From CBFGTV01 sp965652145 (GTDB lineage: Bacteria > Bacillota > Clostridia > Peptostreptococcales > Natronincolaceae), in the NCBI GenBank assembly GCA_965652145.1, contig CBFGTV010000006.1, positions 15,468 through 79,467 on the forward strand: DNA of 64,000 bases, in the 5' to 3' direction. The notes beneath the pieces are model-generated. The model did no database searches, was not told the origin of the DNA, and worked only from the letters and a program-made list of their open reading frames with translations. This document shows positions 52,154 to 62,449 of this stretch, one piece after another (position 1 is the first letter of the stretch; the number at the start of each line of letters is the position of its first letter). The translations under genes were made by a program, and so were the position numbers.

Positions 52154-54634
52154 TTACATCATATTATATGGGTTCATATCGACACTGACTGTAATTGTCC
52201 TGGGGACAAATTTTGGTCTGTGCTGTATAAATAAATATTTAATAATACTTTTAATCAGCTTTATGTCAACACCAACATCCTTTAATAAAATTTGATAGCG
52301 GTAATATTGGTTAATTTTCGTAATAATTGCTTCGTTAGGCCCCAGTATCACATTCTTCACTTCTATAATACCCTTCTCCTTTAAAATATAGCGAATAATT
52401 TCTGCAATTTTTGAGGCATAGGACGCCACCTCATATTCATTTTTTCCACTGAAGCTTAAGGATACAACCCTGGTAAAGGGTGGGTACTGGAATTCATTTC
52501 TGATTAAAACCTCTTCTTCATAAAAGCCTTCGTAGTCATGGCTGGTGGCAGCTTTGATACTATAGTGGTGGGGGTCAAAGGTTTGCAATAAAACATGTCC
52601 TTCTGTCGCTCCCCGCCCTGCCCGGCCTGCCACCTGGGTAATCAGCTGGAATGCCCGCTCTGCCCCTCTAAAATCCGGCAGGCTTAAGGCACCATCTATG
52701 GAAATAATTCCAACAAGGGTTACATTGGGAAAATCAAGCCCCTTGGAAATCATTTGGGTACCAATTAAAATATCAATCTCTCTCAGCCGAAAGGACCTTA
52801 AAATTCGTTCATGGGCACCTTTTTTACCGGTAGAATCCAGGTCAAGCCTTTCAATTACAGCCTCTGGAAACTCAGTCTTCACCAGCTGCTCAAGTTTTTG
52901 TGTACCCGCCCCCACATATTTCATTGTTTCGCCTCCACACTGGGAGCAGGTATTGGGCGGCCTGTGGCTTTCACCACAGTAATGGCATTTTATCTGGTTT
53001 TGATGAAGATGATAGGTCATGGAAATATCGCAATGGGGACACCGAACCACATGGCCGCATTGTCGGCAGGTTACAACCGTGGCATAGCCTCTGCGATTGA
53101 GAAACAAAATGATTTGTTCCTTTTTTAATAGTTTTTCCTTCATCATTTGAATTAAACGCCTGCTTAACACACCATTGTTTCCCTCATCCAGCTCTTGCTT
53201 CATGTCCACTATTTCCACCTGGGGTAAGGAAGCTGATGTGGCACGATTTTTCAAGGTTAATAGCCTTAAGGCTCCATTTTTTGCTCGATAATAGGATTCT
53301 AAGGAAGGAGTAGCCGAACCCAGCACCACAACCGCCCCTTGATTTTGACTGCGATAATCCGCTACCTCCCTGGCATGATATTTGGGATTCTGTTCTGATT
53401 TATAAGTATATTCATGTTCTTCGTCAATTATGACGATCCCCAGCCTAGGCAGCGGAGCAAACACAGCAGAGCGGGCCCCTATCACAATATTGACTCGCCC
53501 CTCTCTAATCCGTCTCCACTCATCATAACGCTCCCCCTCTGAAAGATTACTATGCAGTAGGGCAATGCCATCTTTAAATCTTCCCTTAAATCGCTCAACG
53601 GTTTGGGGTGTCAGGGCTATTTCCGGCACAAGGATAATGCCCTGTTTTCCCAGCCGTAGTACTTCTTCAATGAGCTGCAAATAGATCTCGGTCTTCCCGC
53701 TGCCCGTTATACCATGCAGTAAAAAACCTGCCGGCCTTTGCTGCTGAAGGGCCTTACTAATTTCGTCGATGATCGCCTGTTGTTCCTTTGACGGAATATG
53801 CTTTGGATAGGCCTCCACAGGCTGATCCACCAGGGGATCACGCTTTATTTCCACCTCTATTATGGTTACCATTCCTTTTTGTATCAAGGAATTTAATGGA
53901 CTTCTGGTTATATTTAAATGCTTTAACAAATCTGTCACCCTGGTCCTACCATGGTCAGCCAAATAATCGAAAAGCTGGAGCTGCTTTACTCCCCTTAGAC
54001 GACTTCTTTCAAGCTCCCATGCTTCGGGAGGAGAAGAAAGCTCAGCATAGTCCTCTGTTCTGATGGAAACCCTGGAAATTAGCCGGTACTGGATTTCAAG
54101 CCATTTTTTATTCACTAATTCTCTAATGGCGGTATCAATCTGTTTATAGCTTAGGCGGCCCTTCAGTTCCTCTAAAGGGGCCGTTCCCCCCAGCCCCTTC
54201 AGCTGGTTGATTATTTCTGCTTCTTTATTGGTAAGGGGTTGAGCCTTCATTTCGTCATTTTCAGTTAAAACTAAGATTTTTTTTTCCTTATTGACAATCC
54301 CCGCAGGGATCAAGCAATGGATCGCCTCTATATATTTGCATAAATATTTATTTCTCATCCAGAAAATCATTTTAATTTGTTCCTGGCTTAAAATCGGTTG
54401 ATAATCCAAGGAATCCAGGATTTCTTTAAATCCTTCGGTATCGATGACCTTCTCTTCAATATTTATGACATAGGCCTCTAGCTTTTTATTTCCCTTGCCA
54501 AAGGGAACAAGTACTCGCATACCTCTAAAGATGTCGGCCTTTAAATGCTCGGGAATAATGTAGTCAAACAGCTTATCGGTCTGATGACTGTTTTGATCGA
54601 CAATTACCTGGGCTGTCAATTGTTTTGACTGCAA
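52154..54634 (-). CDS. priA: primosomal protein N' (PriA helicase)
   Basis: About 826 aa. Replication restart helicase. N-terminal 3'-binding domain, helicase motifs GITGSGKTEIYL, DEEHEYTYK and GSATPSLES, then eight zinc-binding cysteines in CRQCGHVVRCPHC and CHYCGESHRPPNTCSQC, QMISKGLDFPNV and QVAGRAGRG. I choose TTG at 54634, 8 nt after AGGAGG; a GTG at 54643 lies inside that site. Confidence 0.95.
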   Translation of the reverse strand: MQSKQLTAQVIVDQNSHQTDKLFDYIIPEHLKADIFRGMRVLVPFGKGNKKLEAYVINIEEKVIDTEGFKEILDSLDYQPILSQEQIKMIFWMRNKYLCKYIEAIHCLIPAGIVNKEKKILVLTENDEMKAQPLTNKEAEIINQLKGLGGTAPLEELKGRLSYKQIDTAIRELVNKKWLEIQYRLISRVSIRTEDYAELSSPPEAWELERSRLRGVKQLQLFDYLADHGRTRVTDLLKHLNITRSPLNSLIQKGMVTIIEVEIKRDPLVDQPVEAYPKHIPSKEQQAIIDEISKALQQQRPAGFLLHGITGSGKTEIYLQLIEEVLRLGKQGIILVPEIALTPQTVERFKGRFKDGIALLHSNLSEGERYDEWRRIREGRVNIVIGARSAVFAPLPRLGIVIIDEEHEYTYKSEQNPKYHAREVADYRSQNQGAVVVLGSATPSLESYYRAKNGALRLLTLKNRATSASLPQVEIVDMKQELDEGNNGVLSRRLIQMMKEKLLKKEQIILFLNRRGYATVVTCRQCGHVVRCPHCDISMTYHLHQNQIKCHYCGESHRPPNTCSQCGGETMKYVGAGTQKLEQLVKTEFPEAVIERLDLDSTGKKGAHERILRSFRLREIDILIGTQMISKGLDFPNVTLVGIISIDGALSLPDFRGAERAFQLITQVAGRAGRGATEGHVLLQTFDPHHYSIKAATSHDYEGFYEEEVLIRNEFQYPPFTRVVSLSFSGKNEYEVASYASKIAEIIRYILKEKGIIEVKNVILGPNEAIITKINQYYRYQILLKDVGVDIKLIKSIIKYLFIQHRPKFVPRTITVSVDMNPYNMM

Positions 54635-54687
54635 TTCCCTCACCTCCTAAGTATCCTTATTATATCAAATTTCATGGAAAAGAAAAG

Positions 54688-54727
54688 CATAATTCAGGGA
54701 CTGAACGGTTTCAGTCCCTGAATTATG
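54688..54727. terminator. strong terminator after coaBC
   Basis: 18-bp perfect stem (54688-54705 with 54710-54727) and a 4-nt loop, 5 bp beyond the coaBC stop, followed on the minus strand by TTTTCTTTT. priA therefore needs its own promoter. Confidence 0.92.
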
Positions 54728-54732
54728 AAGCA

Positions 54733-55923
54733 TTATAGCATTTCCTTAATTTTATCTAAAATTTTATTAGCAATTTCCGATTTGTTTGCCTTTTCTAAGG
54801 GCTGCACCCTTTCCTGGGGGTCGATCAGCAATACAATATTGGTATCGCTTCCAAAGCCTGCCCCTTCCTGACTGACATCATTAGCAACAATCAAGTCGAG
54901 ATTTTTCTTTTTTATTTTTTCAATGGCATATTCAACCACCTGATTGGTTTCTGCTGCAAAACCCACTAAAAATTGCTGCTTTTTGGCCTTGCCCAATTCC
55001 AATAATATATCGGGATTTCTAACAAAATTGATCGTTAAGCTGTCATCCTGCTTTTTGATCTTTTTTTCAGAAACCCTTTCAGGTCTATAATCAGCCACTG
55101 CCGCTGCCTTGATCACCACCTGCTGGTCATCATACCGATCCATGACTGCCCCCAGCATTTCGACAGCTGTTTGAACCGGCACAAATTCCACCCCTGCAGG
55201 GGGCTGCAAATGGGTAGGCCCAGAAACCAGGGTTACCCTAGCCCCCCTGGCCTTAGCCGCCTCGGCAAGGCTATAGCCCATCTTCCCTGAGGAATGATTT
55301 GTAAGGAAGCGAACGGGATCAATGGCCTCTATCGTTGGCCCTGCGGTAATTAAGATAGGCAGATCCTTTAAATCCTGTGGTATCTGGGTCAGATTAACAA
55401 CAAACTGTACAATCTCGTCTATATCACTTAGCTTTCCCACACCCACATCGCCACAGGCTAAACGCCCTGACCCTGGCTGTATAAACCCATATCCTAATCC
55501 CCTAAGCTTTTCCATATTTTGCTGAACAATCTTATTTTCATACATTTTTGTGTTCATGGCAGGAGCAAATACAACCTTAGCGGTAGAGGCCATTATTGTC
55601 GTTGTCAGCATATCATCGGCAATTCCATTGGCCACCTTGCCAATGACATTGGCAGTAGCAGGGGCCACCACCAGTACATCTGCTTTTTGTGCCAGGCTGA
55701 TATGCTCTATATCCCAGTAGCGGGGACTCTGGAACATATCAACAATAACAGGGTTCTGACTCAAGGCCTGTAGGGTTTGGGGCTGAACAAATTCTGTAGC
55801 AGCCTTTGTCATAATCACATCTACCTCTGCCTGAAGCTTTTTCAGCTTGCTCACCAAATCACAGGCTTTATAGGCTGCTATGCCGCCTGTTACACCAACA
55901 ACAACACGTTTCCCCTTTAGCAT
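54733..55923 (-). CDS. coaBC: bifunctional phosphopantothenoylcysteine synthetase/decarboxylase
   Basis: 396 aa fusion for coenzyme A synthesis. N-terminal FMN decarboxylase CoaC (1-185; VTGGIAAYKACD, PAMNTKMYEN) and C-terminal CoaB synthetase (ITAGPTIEAIDPVRFLTN, NHSSGKMGYSLAEAA). GAAGG at the ATG. Between rpoZ and priA. Confidence 0.97.
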   Translation of the reverse strand: MLKGKRVVVGVTGGIAAYKACDLVSKLKKLQAEVDVIMTKAATEFVQPQTLQALSQNPVIVDMFQSPRYWDIEHISLAQKADVLVVAPATANVIGKVANGIADDMLTTTIMASTAKVVFAPAMNTKMYENKIVQQNMEKLRGLGYGFIQPGSGRLACGDVGVGKLSDIDEIVQFVVNLTQIPQDLKDLPILITAGPTIEAIDPVRFLTNHSSGKMGYSLAEAAKARGARVTLVSGPTHLQPPAGVEFVPVQTAVEMLGAVMDRYDDQQVVIKAAAVADYRPERVSEKKIKKQDDSLTINFVRNPDILLELGKAKKQQFLVGFAAETNQVVEYAIEKIKKKNLDLIVANDVSQEGAGFGSDTNIVLLIDPQERVQPLEKANKSEIANKILDKIKEML

Positions 55924-55935
55924 AGCTTCACCTTC

Positions 55936-56172
55936 TTATCTTGGATTTCCGTATTCTGCTTCTTCTTTTCTGATTTCTTCCATATTTCGAGTATAGGTAA
56001 TTTTTCCTTCATAAATTTCCTGGGTCGCAATGGAAACAGGCTTTTTAGAGGTAGACTTAACTGTAATCTGGTCACCATCGATGATTTGTCTTGCCCTTTT
56101 TGCAGCAGCTAAAACCAGCGTATATCGACTATCGACCTGTTCCATTAAATCCTTGATGGATGGATATAACAT
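55936..56172 (-). CDS. rpoZ: RNA polymerase omega subunit
   Basis: 78 aa. Omega signature near the N-terminus (MLYPSIKDLMEQV, RYTLVLAAAKRARQI). It helps assemble and stabilise RNA polymerase beta'. AAAGGAGAG upstream; 20 bp after gmk. Confidence 0.95.
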   Translation of the reverse strand: MLYPSIKDLMEQVDSRYTLVLAAAKRARQIIDGDQITVKSTSKKPVSIATQEIYEGKITYTRNMEEIRKEEAEYGNPR

Positions 56173-56191
56173 ACTTGATCTCTCCTTTTAA

Positions 56192-56794
56192 TTAAAATCT
56201 TGATTGAACTTCTTCATAAACCTTTCTAACCCTTAAACGCTCAGCACGAATAATCGCCTTTACATCATCCATGGCTCTTGCCAGCTCGTCATTTACCACG
56301 GCATAATCGTAGGCGACAAATTGCTTAATCTCTTGAAGGGCTGCACCAAATCGTTTTTCGATGTCGGCCTCACTTTCTGTTCCCCTGCCGATAATTCTAT
56401 TCCTCAGCTCCTCCATTGATGGAGGCAGAATAAAAATAAAGACTCCGTCAGGGAATTTTTTCTTAATTTGTAGGGCACCCTCTATATCGATTTCTAATAA
56501 TACATCATTACCCTTTTCAAGGTTTTCTAATACATATTTTTGCGGAGTGCCATAATAATTATCATATACCTTGGCATATTCTAAAAATTCATCATTGGCC
56601 AACATACCTTCGAATTTTTCCTTTGTCAAAAAAAAATAGTTCACGCCGTCAAGCTCCCCCACCCGGGGCCTCCTGGTGGTGGCAGAAACCGAGACCTTAA
56701 TTTGGGGATTGGATTCAACTAATTTTTTGCATATTGTTCCCTTCCCAGCCCCCGACGGACCTGAAACCACCAATAATAAACCAGATTTTCCCAT
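56192..56794 (-). CDS. gmk: guanylate kinase
   Basis: 200 aa. P-loop VVSGPSGAGKGTICKKL near residue 8, GMP-binding SATTRRPRVGELDGVNYFF, and the RLRVRKVYEEVQ C-terminus. Phosphorylates GMP to GDP. Order remA-gmk-rpoZ is conserved in Firmicutes. Confidence 0.98.
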   Translation of the reverse strand: MGKSGLLLVVSGPSGAGKGTICKKLVESNPQIKVSVSATTRRPRVGELDGVNYFFLTKEKFEGMLANDEFLEYAKVYDNYYGTPQKYVLENLEKGNDVLLEIDIEGALQIKKKFPDGVFIFILPPSMEELRNRIIGRGTESEADIEKRFGAALQEIKQFVAYDYAVVNDELARAMDDVKAIIRAERLRVRKVYEEVQSRF

Positions 56795-56814
56795 AGAAAC
56801 TCTCCTCTTTCTAG

Positions 56815-57096
56815 CTATTCACAATCTGCAACCGTTTCGGTTTCCTTTGGCATATCCTTTGAATTGAGTCGGTGTGCCACTGTTTCTGGCTGTACCGCTG
56901 ATAAAATAACATGGTCGCTGTCTGTAATGATCACTGCCCTGGTACGACGGCCATAGGTGGCATCGATCAGCATGCTTCGATCCCTTGCTTCCTGTATAAT
57001 TCTTTTAATTGGCGCAGATTCCGGGCTAACAATGGCAACAATCCGATTGCCCGAAACAATGTTCCCAAAGCCTATATTGATTAATTTAATATTCAT
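56815..57096 (-). CDS. remA: RemA/DUF370 regulatory protein
   Basis: 93 aa with IGFGNIVSGNRIVAIVSPESAPIKR and IDATYGRRTRAVIITDSDHVILSA, the full RemA pattern. In Bacillus RemA is a ring-forming DNA-binding activator of biofilm and osmoprotection genes. AGGAGG at the ATG. Between yicC and gmk, its usual position. Confidence 0.95.
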   Translation of the reverse strand: MNIKLINIGFGNIVSGNRIVAIVSPESAPIKRIIQEARDRSMLIDATYGRRTRAVIITDSDHVILSAVQPETVAHRLNSKDMPKETETVADCE

Positions 57097-57108
57097 GATG
57101 AAAACCTC

Positions 57109-57990
57109 CTATTCAATATTCTGAACCTGTTCTCTCATTTTTTCAAGCTCACTTTTAACATTGATGACAATATTTGTGATATACAGGTCATTAGCCTTAG
57201 ACCCAATGGTGTTGATCTCTCGATTCATCTCCTGAATTAAAAAATCAAGCTTTCTACCAACAGAGTCGGATTCCTCCAGGGCTCCTTTAAATTGTCTGAT
57301 ATGGCTTTCGAACCGAACCAGTTCCTCGGTTATATTACTTTTATCGGCAAATAGTGCTACCTCCATCATAATACGATTGTCATCCAGAGAGTAGCCGTCA
57401 TCAAGAATCTCCCTTATTCTTTCTGTGAGCCTTTGTCTGTATTCTGTCACCACGTGGGGGCTTCTTTCGGCGATATCCTTTAACATGCTGCCAATGAGGT
57501 TAAGGCGTTTTAAAATATCAGCCTTCAGCCCTTCCCCCTCTATTCTTCTCATCTCTACCAGCTTTTCAAGGGCATTTTCTACACCCTTTAACAGACACTG
57601 ACTGATTACATCTTCATCCAGCTCCTGCTTTTCAACCCTGATTACATCAGGAAATTTAGCGATAAGAGAAACCGTAATATCATTTTTTACCGCAAGCTGC
57701 TCCTCGATTTGACTAAGGGCCTGAAGATAGCGTTTAGCAAGGGGCAAATCAGCCGTTACCTCTACATCAGCCTCGCCAATGTTTTCATACCCGATAAAAA
57801 CCTCAACACGCCCCCGTTTAATTTGCTCCTTAACGGTTTGTCTGATTCTTTCCTCTAAATATGTAAACAACTTGGGCATTTTAATACTAACATCCATATA
57901 ACGATGATTGAGGGATTTTAGTTCTACTAAAAACTTTATATCTTTTGTTTGGGATTCACCTCTTCCAAATCCCGTCATGCTTTTTAGCAT
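57109..57990 (-). CDS. yicC: YicC family endoribonuclease-like protein
   Basis: 293 aa from the ATG at 57990 (MLKSMTGFGRGES), behind GAAGG. YicC N-terminal domain and C-terminal DUF1732 (GRKLDFLIQEMNREINTIGSKAND). E. coli YicC is an endoribonuclease acting on RyhB; the role here is inferred from family. Confidence 0.94.
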   Translation of the reverse strand: MLKSMTGFGRGESQTKDIKFLVELKSLNHRYMDVSIKMPKLFTYLEERIRQTVKEQIKRGRVEVFIGYENIGEADVEVTADLPLAKRYLQALSQIEEQLAVKNDITVSLIAKFPDVIRVEKQELDEDVISQCLLKGVENALEKLVEMRRIEGEGLKADILKRLNLIGSMLKDIAERSPHVVTEYRQRLTERIREILDDGYSLDDNRIMMEVALFADKSNITEELVRFESHIRQFKGALEESDSVGRKLDFLIQEMNREINTIGSKANDLYITNIVINVKSELEKMREQVQNIE

Positions 57991-58123
57991 CGTAATCATC
58001 CTTCCCGAATTCTACTGTAGAACAATGACTCTTTTCTTATTTTATCTTTATATAGTCTGTGTGACAAGTTAAAGTATAGGGATTTAATTAATTTTTATTC
58101 AGTATTCATTGAATACCCTATCC

Positions 58124-58969
58124 TTATTCCTTATGGTAATAAATTCCTTTACAAATATCCTGGGCTGGCCCCTCCATCACAATTTCTCCACTGGGAAGCA
58201 ACTCAATATCCAGCCTTCCTCCATCGATTTCCACCTGTACCTGATGATCTACCAAGCCTAGGTGATGGGCAATACCACAAACGCTGGTGACACCTGTACC
58301 ACAGGCAAGGGTATAGCCTGCTCCCCTCTCCCAGGTTTTAACCTGGATATGATGACGATTGATTATTTTTGCGAAATTAACATTGGTGTTTTCAGGAAAA
58401 AGTGGATTTTTTTCAATTTCCGGTCCATATTGCCTTACTACCTCAGGGGTTAGCTCACGGGTGAAAATCACTGTATGGGGCACCCCCATTAAAACAGATG
58501 ATATTTTAAATTTCCTTCCCTTCACCTCAATGGTTTCATTTATAAAGCTGGGCTTTGATGAAACAACCGGAATATCAGAAGGCGTAAAAATCATTTTACC
58601 CATATTGACCCTAACTGACGTCACCTGATGGTTATTGAGCTTCAGCTCAAGGGATAAAGGACCCGCCAGGGTTTCTACCGAAAAGCTTTGTTTGTTCACT
58701 AAACCCTCATCATAGGCAAATTTTGCAAAGCACCTGATTCCATTGCCGCACATGTTAGCCAGGGAACCGTCGCCGTTATAATAGAACATTTTTAAATCGG
58801 CTATGGAAGATTTGCCTACAATCAAAATTCCATCGGCACCAATGCCAAAGTGTCGATGGCAAACCTTGCCCGCCAACAGGCTGAAATGCTCCTCATAGGG
58901 AAAATCTTCATACTTGATGACAATAAAGTCATTGCCTGCCCCATGGATTTTTTTGAAGGGTATATTCAT
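58124..58969 (-). CDS. dapF: diaminopimelate epimerase
   Basis: 281 aa. Makes meso-diaminopimelate for lysine and peptidoglycan. Cys-based acid/base pair in NMCGNGIRCFAKFA near 73 and LACGTGVTSVCGIAH near 222; FKKIHGAGNDFIV at the N-terminus. Monocistronic by spacing. Confidence 0.97.
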   Translation of the reverse strand: MNIPFKKIHGAGNDFIVIKYEDFPYEEHFSLLAGKVCHRHFGIGADGILIVGKSSIADLKMFYYNGDGSLANMCGNGIRCFAKFAYDEGLVNKQSFSVETLAGPLSLELKLNNHQVTSVRVNMGKMIFTPSDIPVVSSKPSFINETIEVKGRKFKISSVLMGVPHTVIFTRELTPEVVRQYGPEIEKNPLFPENTNVNFAKIINRHHIQVKTWERGAGYTLACGTGVTSVCGIAHHLGLVDHQVQVEIDGGRLDIELLPSGEIVMEGPAQDICKGIYYHKE

Positions 58970-59374
58970 TCAACATCCGTCCTCTATATTTTATTTTGAT
59001 AATCGTGGCAATTTTTCTTTAAATCATGTATGATTGTATTATTGCAGCGGGATGATAAATTTGACAAAATACAGGTCTATAAAATTATTATAACTGATTT
59101 ATTGATAATCTATAGGAAAGTTTCACTATATTTAATTAAATGAAGGGGAATTTTCCGTATAGATTTTAACAAAGTTACTTTAATATCTTCCAAAAAAGAC
59201 TTTGTTCATTCTATCAGTAGACTATGATTGAAAGTCATAATAATCGTTACCCTAAATTTATTCAATTGAAATATTTTTTTTCCTGCCATAACTTTAAAAT
59301 TTATTATGAAAATCTACTAGTAAGACTTTTATGACTATTTGAAACATTATGTATATATTTAAGGAGGAATTTCC
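58970..59374. other. divergent intergenic region between dapF and rqcH
   Basis: 405 A+T-rich bases. It holds a TTGACA at 59061-59066 with a TATTAT about 19 bp on (plus strand) and, nearer to rqcH, a weak ATGACT-17 bp-TATATT pair ending about 25 bp before the ATG. No RNA family or gene recognised. Confidence 0.4.
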
Positions 59375-61144
59375 ATGGCATTAGACGGATTTGTGGTTGC
59401 TTCCGTTGTGGAAGAGTTAAAATCACTGTTATGCGGTAATAAAATCGAGAAAATTCATCAGCCTGAAACCGATGAATTAATACTATCTATTCGGAGTCAG
59501 GGTAAAAATATGAAGCTATTGCTGTCTTCCAGCAGTCAATACCCCCGGGTACATTTCACCCATAAGCAGAAGGAAAATCCCACGACACCCCCAAATTTTT
59601 GTATGCTGCTCAGAAAGCATCTACAGGGAGGCCGTATTACCGCTGTTACACAGCCTGGCTTCGAAAGAATTATCCAATTTAATGTAGAAGCTTACGATGA
59701 GCTTAACGTTTTGAAGCAAAAGCTATTAATTGTTGAAATAATGGGTAAGCACAGTAATATTATTCTGGTTGACCAGGAAACCAACAAAATTATAGATGCC
59801 ATCAAGCGGGTTTCGATCGACGTCAGCCGGCTTCGACAGGTATTGCCGGGCCTTTCCTATGAAATGCCGCCCTCCCAAAATAAGCAAAACCCTTTATCTG
59901 CCATGACCCAGGAGGCCTTTAAAGCGATTCTTTCAGTCAAAAGCCAGGCTGCCCTTTATAAGGGTATTTACACCAGCTTTACAGGAATTTCTCCCCTCAT
60001 CGCCCGGGAGATTTGTTTTCGGGCAGAAATTTCAGAGGATACTCCTATTTTGGCCCTGGAGCCTCCTCAATATGAGGGTTTATATCAAAGCTTTCTGGAG
60101 GTCATGCAAGGGACCAGGGAGTTAAGCTTTGACCCAAGGCTTTATATAGATGCCGCCTCGGGAAAATATGTGGATTTCCACGTAATTGACTGCAGTCATC
60201 TATCATACTATCGGCAGCAATCCTTTGACACTGTCAGTGAACTGCTGGAGACTTTCTATCATCACAATGATTCCCGAGAAAGAATGAAGCAAAAAAGTCA
60301 AGAGCTCAGAAAGAATATTGCTTTGAAGCTAGAGCGATTGCTTCATAAAATTGAGAATCTGAAGCAGGACCTTAAGGCGGCTGAAAAGGCTGAAGAATTA
60401 AAATTATTGGGCGATCTGGTCACCGCTAATATTCACCTATTGAAGGAAAAACAAGCTGAGATTAAGGTAGTTAATTACTATGACCCCAGTCTTTCCGAGA
60501 TTACCATTCCCCTCGACAAGCGCCTGACCCCTGCTCAAAATGCACAAAAATTCTATAAGCAGTATAATAAATATAAAACCGCCATCAAGGAGGTGGCTCA
60601 TCAAATGGAGCTGGCCCTTGAGGAGGTTCAATATCTGGAGCAAATATTAGTAAGCATTGATCATGCTTCTCAGCTTTCCGATATTGAGGAGATTCAAGGG
60701 GAGTTAATGGAAACTGGCTACTTGAAGCGAAAAATTGGTAAAAAGGTAAACAAGCAGCAAAATAAAAGGAGCCATCTTCACTTTCAAACCTCCGACGGCT
60801 TTGAGGTTTTAGTAGGGAAAAACAACAAGCAAAATGATGAAATTACCTTTAAAATATCCTCTAAAAATGATCTATGGCTCCATGTGAAGGATCAGCCTGG
60901 GTCCCATGCCATTCTAAAACTAAAGGAGGGAAATTATACCCATCAGGCTCTGCTGGAAGCCGCCACCCTGGCTGCCTTCTACAGCAAGGCCAAGGGTGCC
61001 ACCAAGGTAGCGGTGGATTATACCTTAAGAAAAAATGTGAAAAAGCCCTCTGGGGCCAAGCCCGGCATGGTAATTTACGAAGGCTATCAGACGCTGTACG
61101 TAGATGCAATACTATCTGATCTTAAAGTTGAGGAAATCAAATAA
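59375..61144 (+). CDS. rqcH: ribosome quality control protein RqcH (NFACT/FbpA family)
   Basis: 589 aa. N-terminal NFACT-N (FpG-like) domain with MALDGFVVASVVEELK, two helical coiled regions (about 280-330 and 380-450) and a C-terminal NFACT-R domain (DGFEVLVGKNNKQND, then NDLWLHVKDQPGSHAIL). RqcH adds alanine tails to stalled nascent chains on 50S subunits. AAGGAGG at the ATG. Convergent with uraA. Confidence 0.95.
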   Translation: MALDGFVVASVVEELKSLLCGNKIEKIHQPETDELILSIRSQGKNMKLLLSSSSQYPRVHFTHKQKENPTTPPNFCMLLRKHLQGGRITAVTQPGFERIIQFNVEAYDELNVLKQKLLIVEIMGKHSNIILVDQETNKIIDAIKRVSIDVSRLRQVLPGLSYEMPPSQNKQNPLSAMTQEAFKAILSVKSQAALYKGIYTSFTGISPLIAREICFRAEISEDTPILALEPPQYEGLYQSFLEVMQGTRELSFDPRLYIDAASGKYVDFHVIDCSHLSYYRQQSFDTVSELLETFYHHNDSRERMKQKSQELRKNIALKLERLLHKIENLKQDLKAAEKAEELKLLGDLVTANIHLLKEKQAEIKVVNYYDPSLSEITIPLDKRLTPAQNAQKFYKQYNKYKTAIKEVAHQMELALEEVQYLEQILVSIDHASQLSDIEEIQGELMETGYLKRKIGKKVNKQQNKRSHLHFQTSDGFEVLVGKNNKQNDEITFKISSKNDLWLHVKDQPGSHAILKLKEGNYTHQALLEAATLAAFYSKAKGATKVAVDYTLRKNVKKPSGAKPGMVIYEGYQTLYVDAILSDLKVEEIK

Positions 61145-61190
61145 ATCGAGTAGGAGGGTAAAAGAAATAATCTTTCACCTCCTACTCGAT
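61145..61190. terminator. bidirectional terminator between rqcH and uraA
   Basis: 13-bp perfect stem ATCGAGTAGGAGG/CCTCCTACTCGAT (61145-61157 with 61178-61190) around a 20-nt loop; T-rich tails on both sides. Confidence 0.85.
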
Positions 61191-61195
61191 ATCTT

Positions 61196-62449
61196 TTATT
61201 TTTGAGGCAATACCTTATTGGCAATGATTCCAACCAGGGCTGCCAGGCTTAGGCCAGATAACTGTATATTTTCGGCAATGTTTAATCCAAGGGGGTTTCC
61301 TGCGGCATCCGTTGCAACGGCGGTACCAATACCAATTACAAGAATCAAAGCGGCAATTAAAAGGTTTCTGCTCTCAGTAAAATCAATTTCCGCCTCGACT
61401 ATGGTCCTTAGGCCCACACTGGATATCATACCAAAGAGTACGATACTGATTCCTCCCATTACTGCACCTGGTATGGATTGCAAAATGACTGCAAATTTTC
61501 CGATAAAGCTCAGTACCACGGTGATTAAGGCTGCCAAGCGAATAATCGATGGATCATACACCTTTGTTACGGCCAATACCCCTGTATTTTCACCATAGGT
61601 GGTGTTGGCTGGGCCTCCAATGAGTCCTGCAAACAGGGTTGCAATTCCGTCTCCCAGCAGGGTTCGATGGAGACCGGGCTCCTTCATGAAGTCCTTCCCA
61701 ACAACAGCGCCATTGGTGGTAATATCGCCTATATGCTCCATAAAGACCACCAGTACTACCGGTGCAATGGTTAATATCGCCCCCAGCCCAAATTTAGGCA
61801 TGGTTATACCTGGCACTGCCAAAAGACTTGCTTCCTTTAGCTTAATAACTAATTCACCCAGATTAATGGCACCCAGGGCAATGGCTGAAATATAGCCTAC
61901 GGTTACGCCCATTAGGATGGGAAGCAATTTAAAGAAGCCCTTTGCATATAGGGAAACTGCAAGCACTGTAATGAGTACAATAATGGCAAGCATCCAATTT
62001 TCAGCTGCCATTTCAATGGCCACCGGGCTTAGATTCAAACCAATTACCACAATCATAGGCCCTGTAACAATGGGTGGAAAAAAGGATTTTACCTTTTTTA
62101 ACCCAAATACCTTAACGCAGCCGGCCATGACAACATATAAAAGACCCGCAGCAATGATTCCCCCTTGGACATACTGGAGCCCGTAAAGCTCCTTAACAGA
62201 TATAATGACTGCAATGAAGGCAAAGCTGGAGCCTAAAAAGGCTGGTACCATTCCCTTGGTAAGGAAATGAAAAATTAAAGTTCCTCCTCCGGCAGCCAGA
62301 AGGGCCACTGAAGGATTAAGGCCCGTCAGCATGGGCACCAGAACCGTTGCCCCGAACATTGCTAAAATATGCTGTAGTGCCAGCACCAGCTTTCTAGAAA
62401 CGGGTAAATTTTGTAATGCTGTTGTTTGATCTAAGGTCTTATCAGCCAT
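61196..62449 (-). CDS. uraA: uracil permease (NCS2 family)
   Basis: 417 aa with about 12-14 membrane segments. NCS2 motifs: LALQHILAMFGATVLVP near 29, SSFAFIAVI near 75, MEHIGDITTNG near 236 and the signature GLIGGPANTTYGENTGV near 278. H+/uracil symport supplying pyrimidine salvage. ATG with GGAGG 7 nt upstream; that site can be hidden in a PyrR-linked leader structure. It follows pyrR. Confidence 0.96.
   Translation of the reverse strand: MADKTLDQTTALQNLPVSRKLVLALQHILAMFGATVLVPMLTGLNPSVALLAAGGGTLIFHFLTKGMVPAFLGSSFAFIAVIISVKELYGLQYVQGGIIAAGLLYVVMAGCVKVFGLKKVKSFFPPIVTGPMIVVIGLNLSPVAIEMAAENWMLAIIVLITVLAVSLYAKGFFKLLPILMGVTVGYISAIALGAINLGELVIKLKEASLLAVPGITMPKFGLGAILTIAPVVLVVFMEHIGDITTNGAVVGKDFMKEPGLHRTLLGDGIATLFAGLIGGPANTTYGENTGVLAVTKVYDPSIIRLAALITVVLSFIGKFAVILQSIPGAVMGGISIVLFGMISSVGLRTIVEAEIDFTESRNLLIAALILVIGIGTAVATDAAGNPLGLNIAENIQLSGLSLAALVGIIANKVLPQK

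Noticed and set aside
58983..59011. TTGCCA-17-TATAGA promoter-like pair upstream of dapF on the minus strand
   Set aside because: It would start transcription about 7 nt before the ATG, cutting off the ribosome site of dapF, so it is unlikely to be the working promoter.
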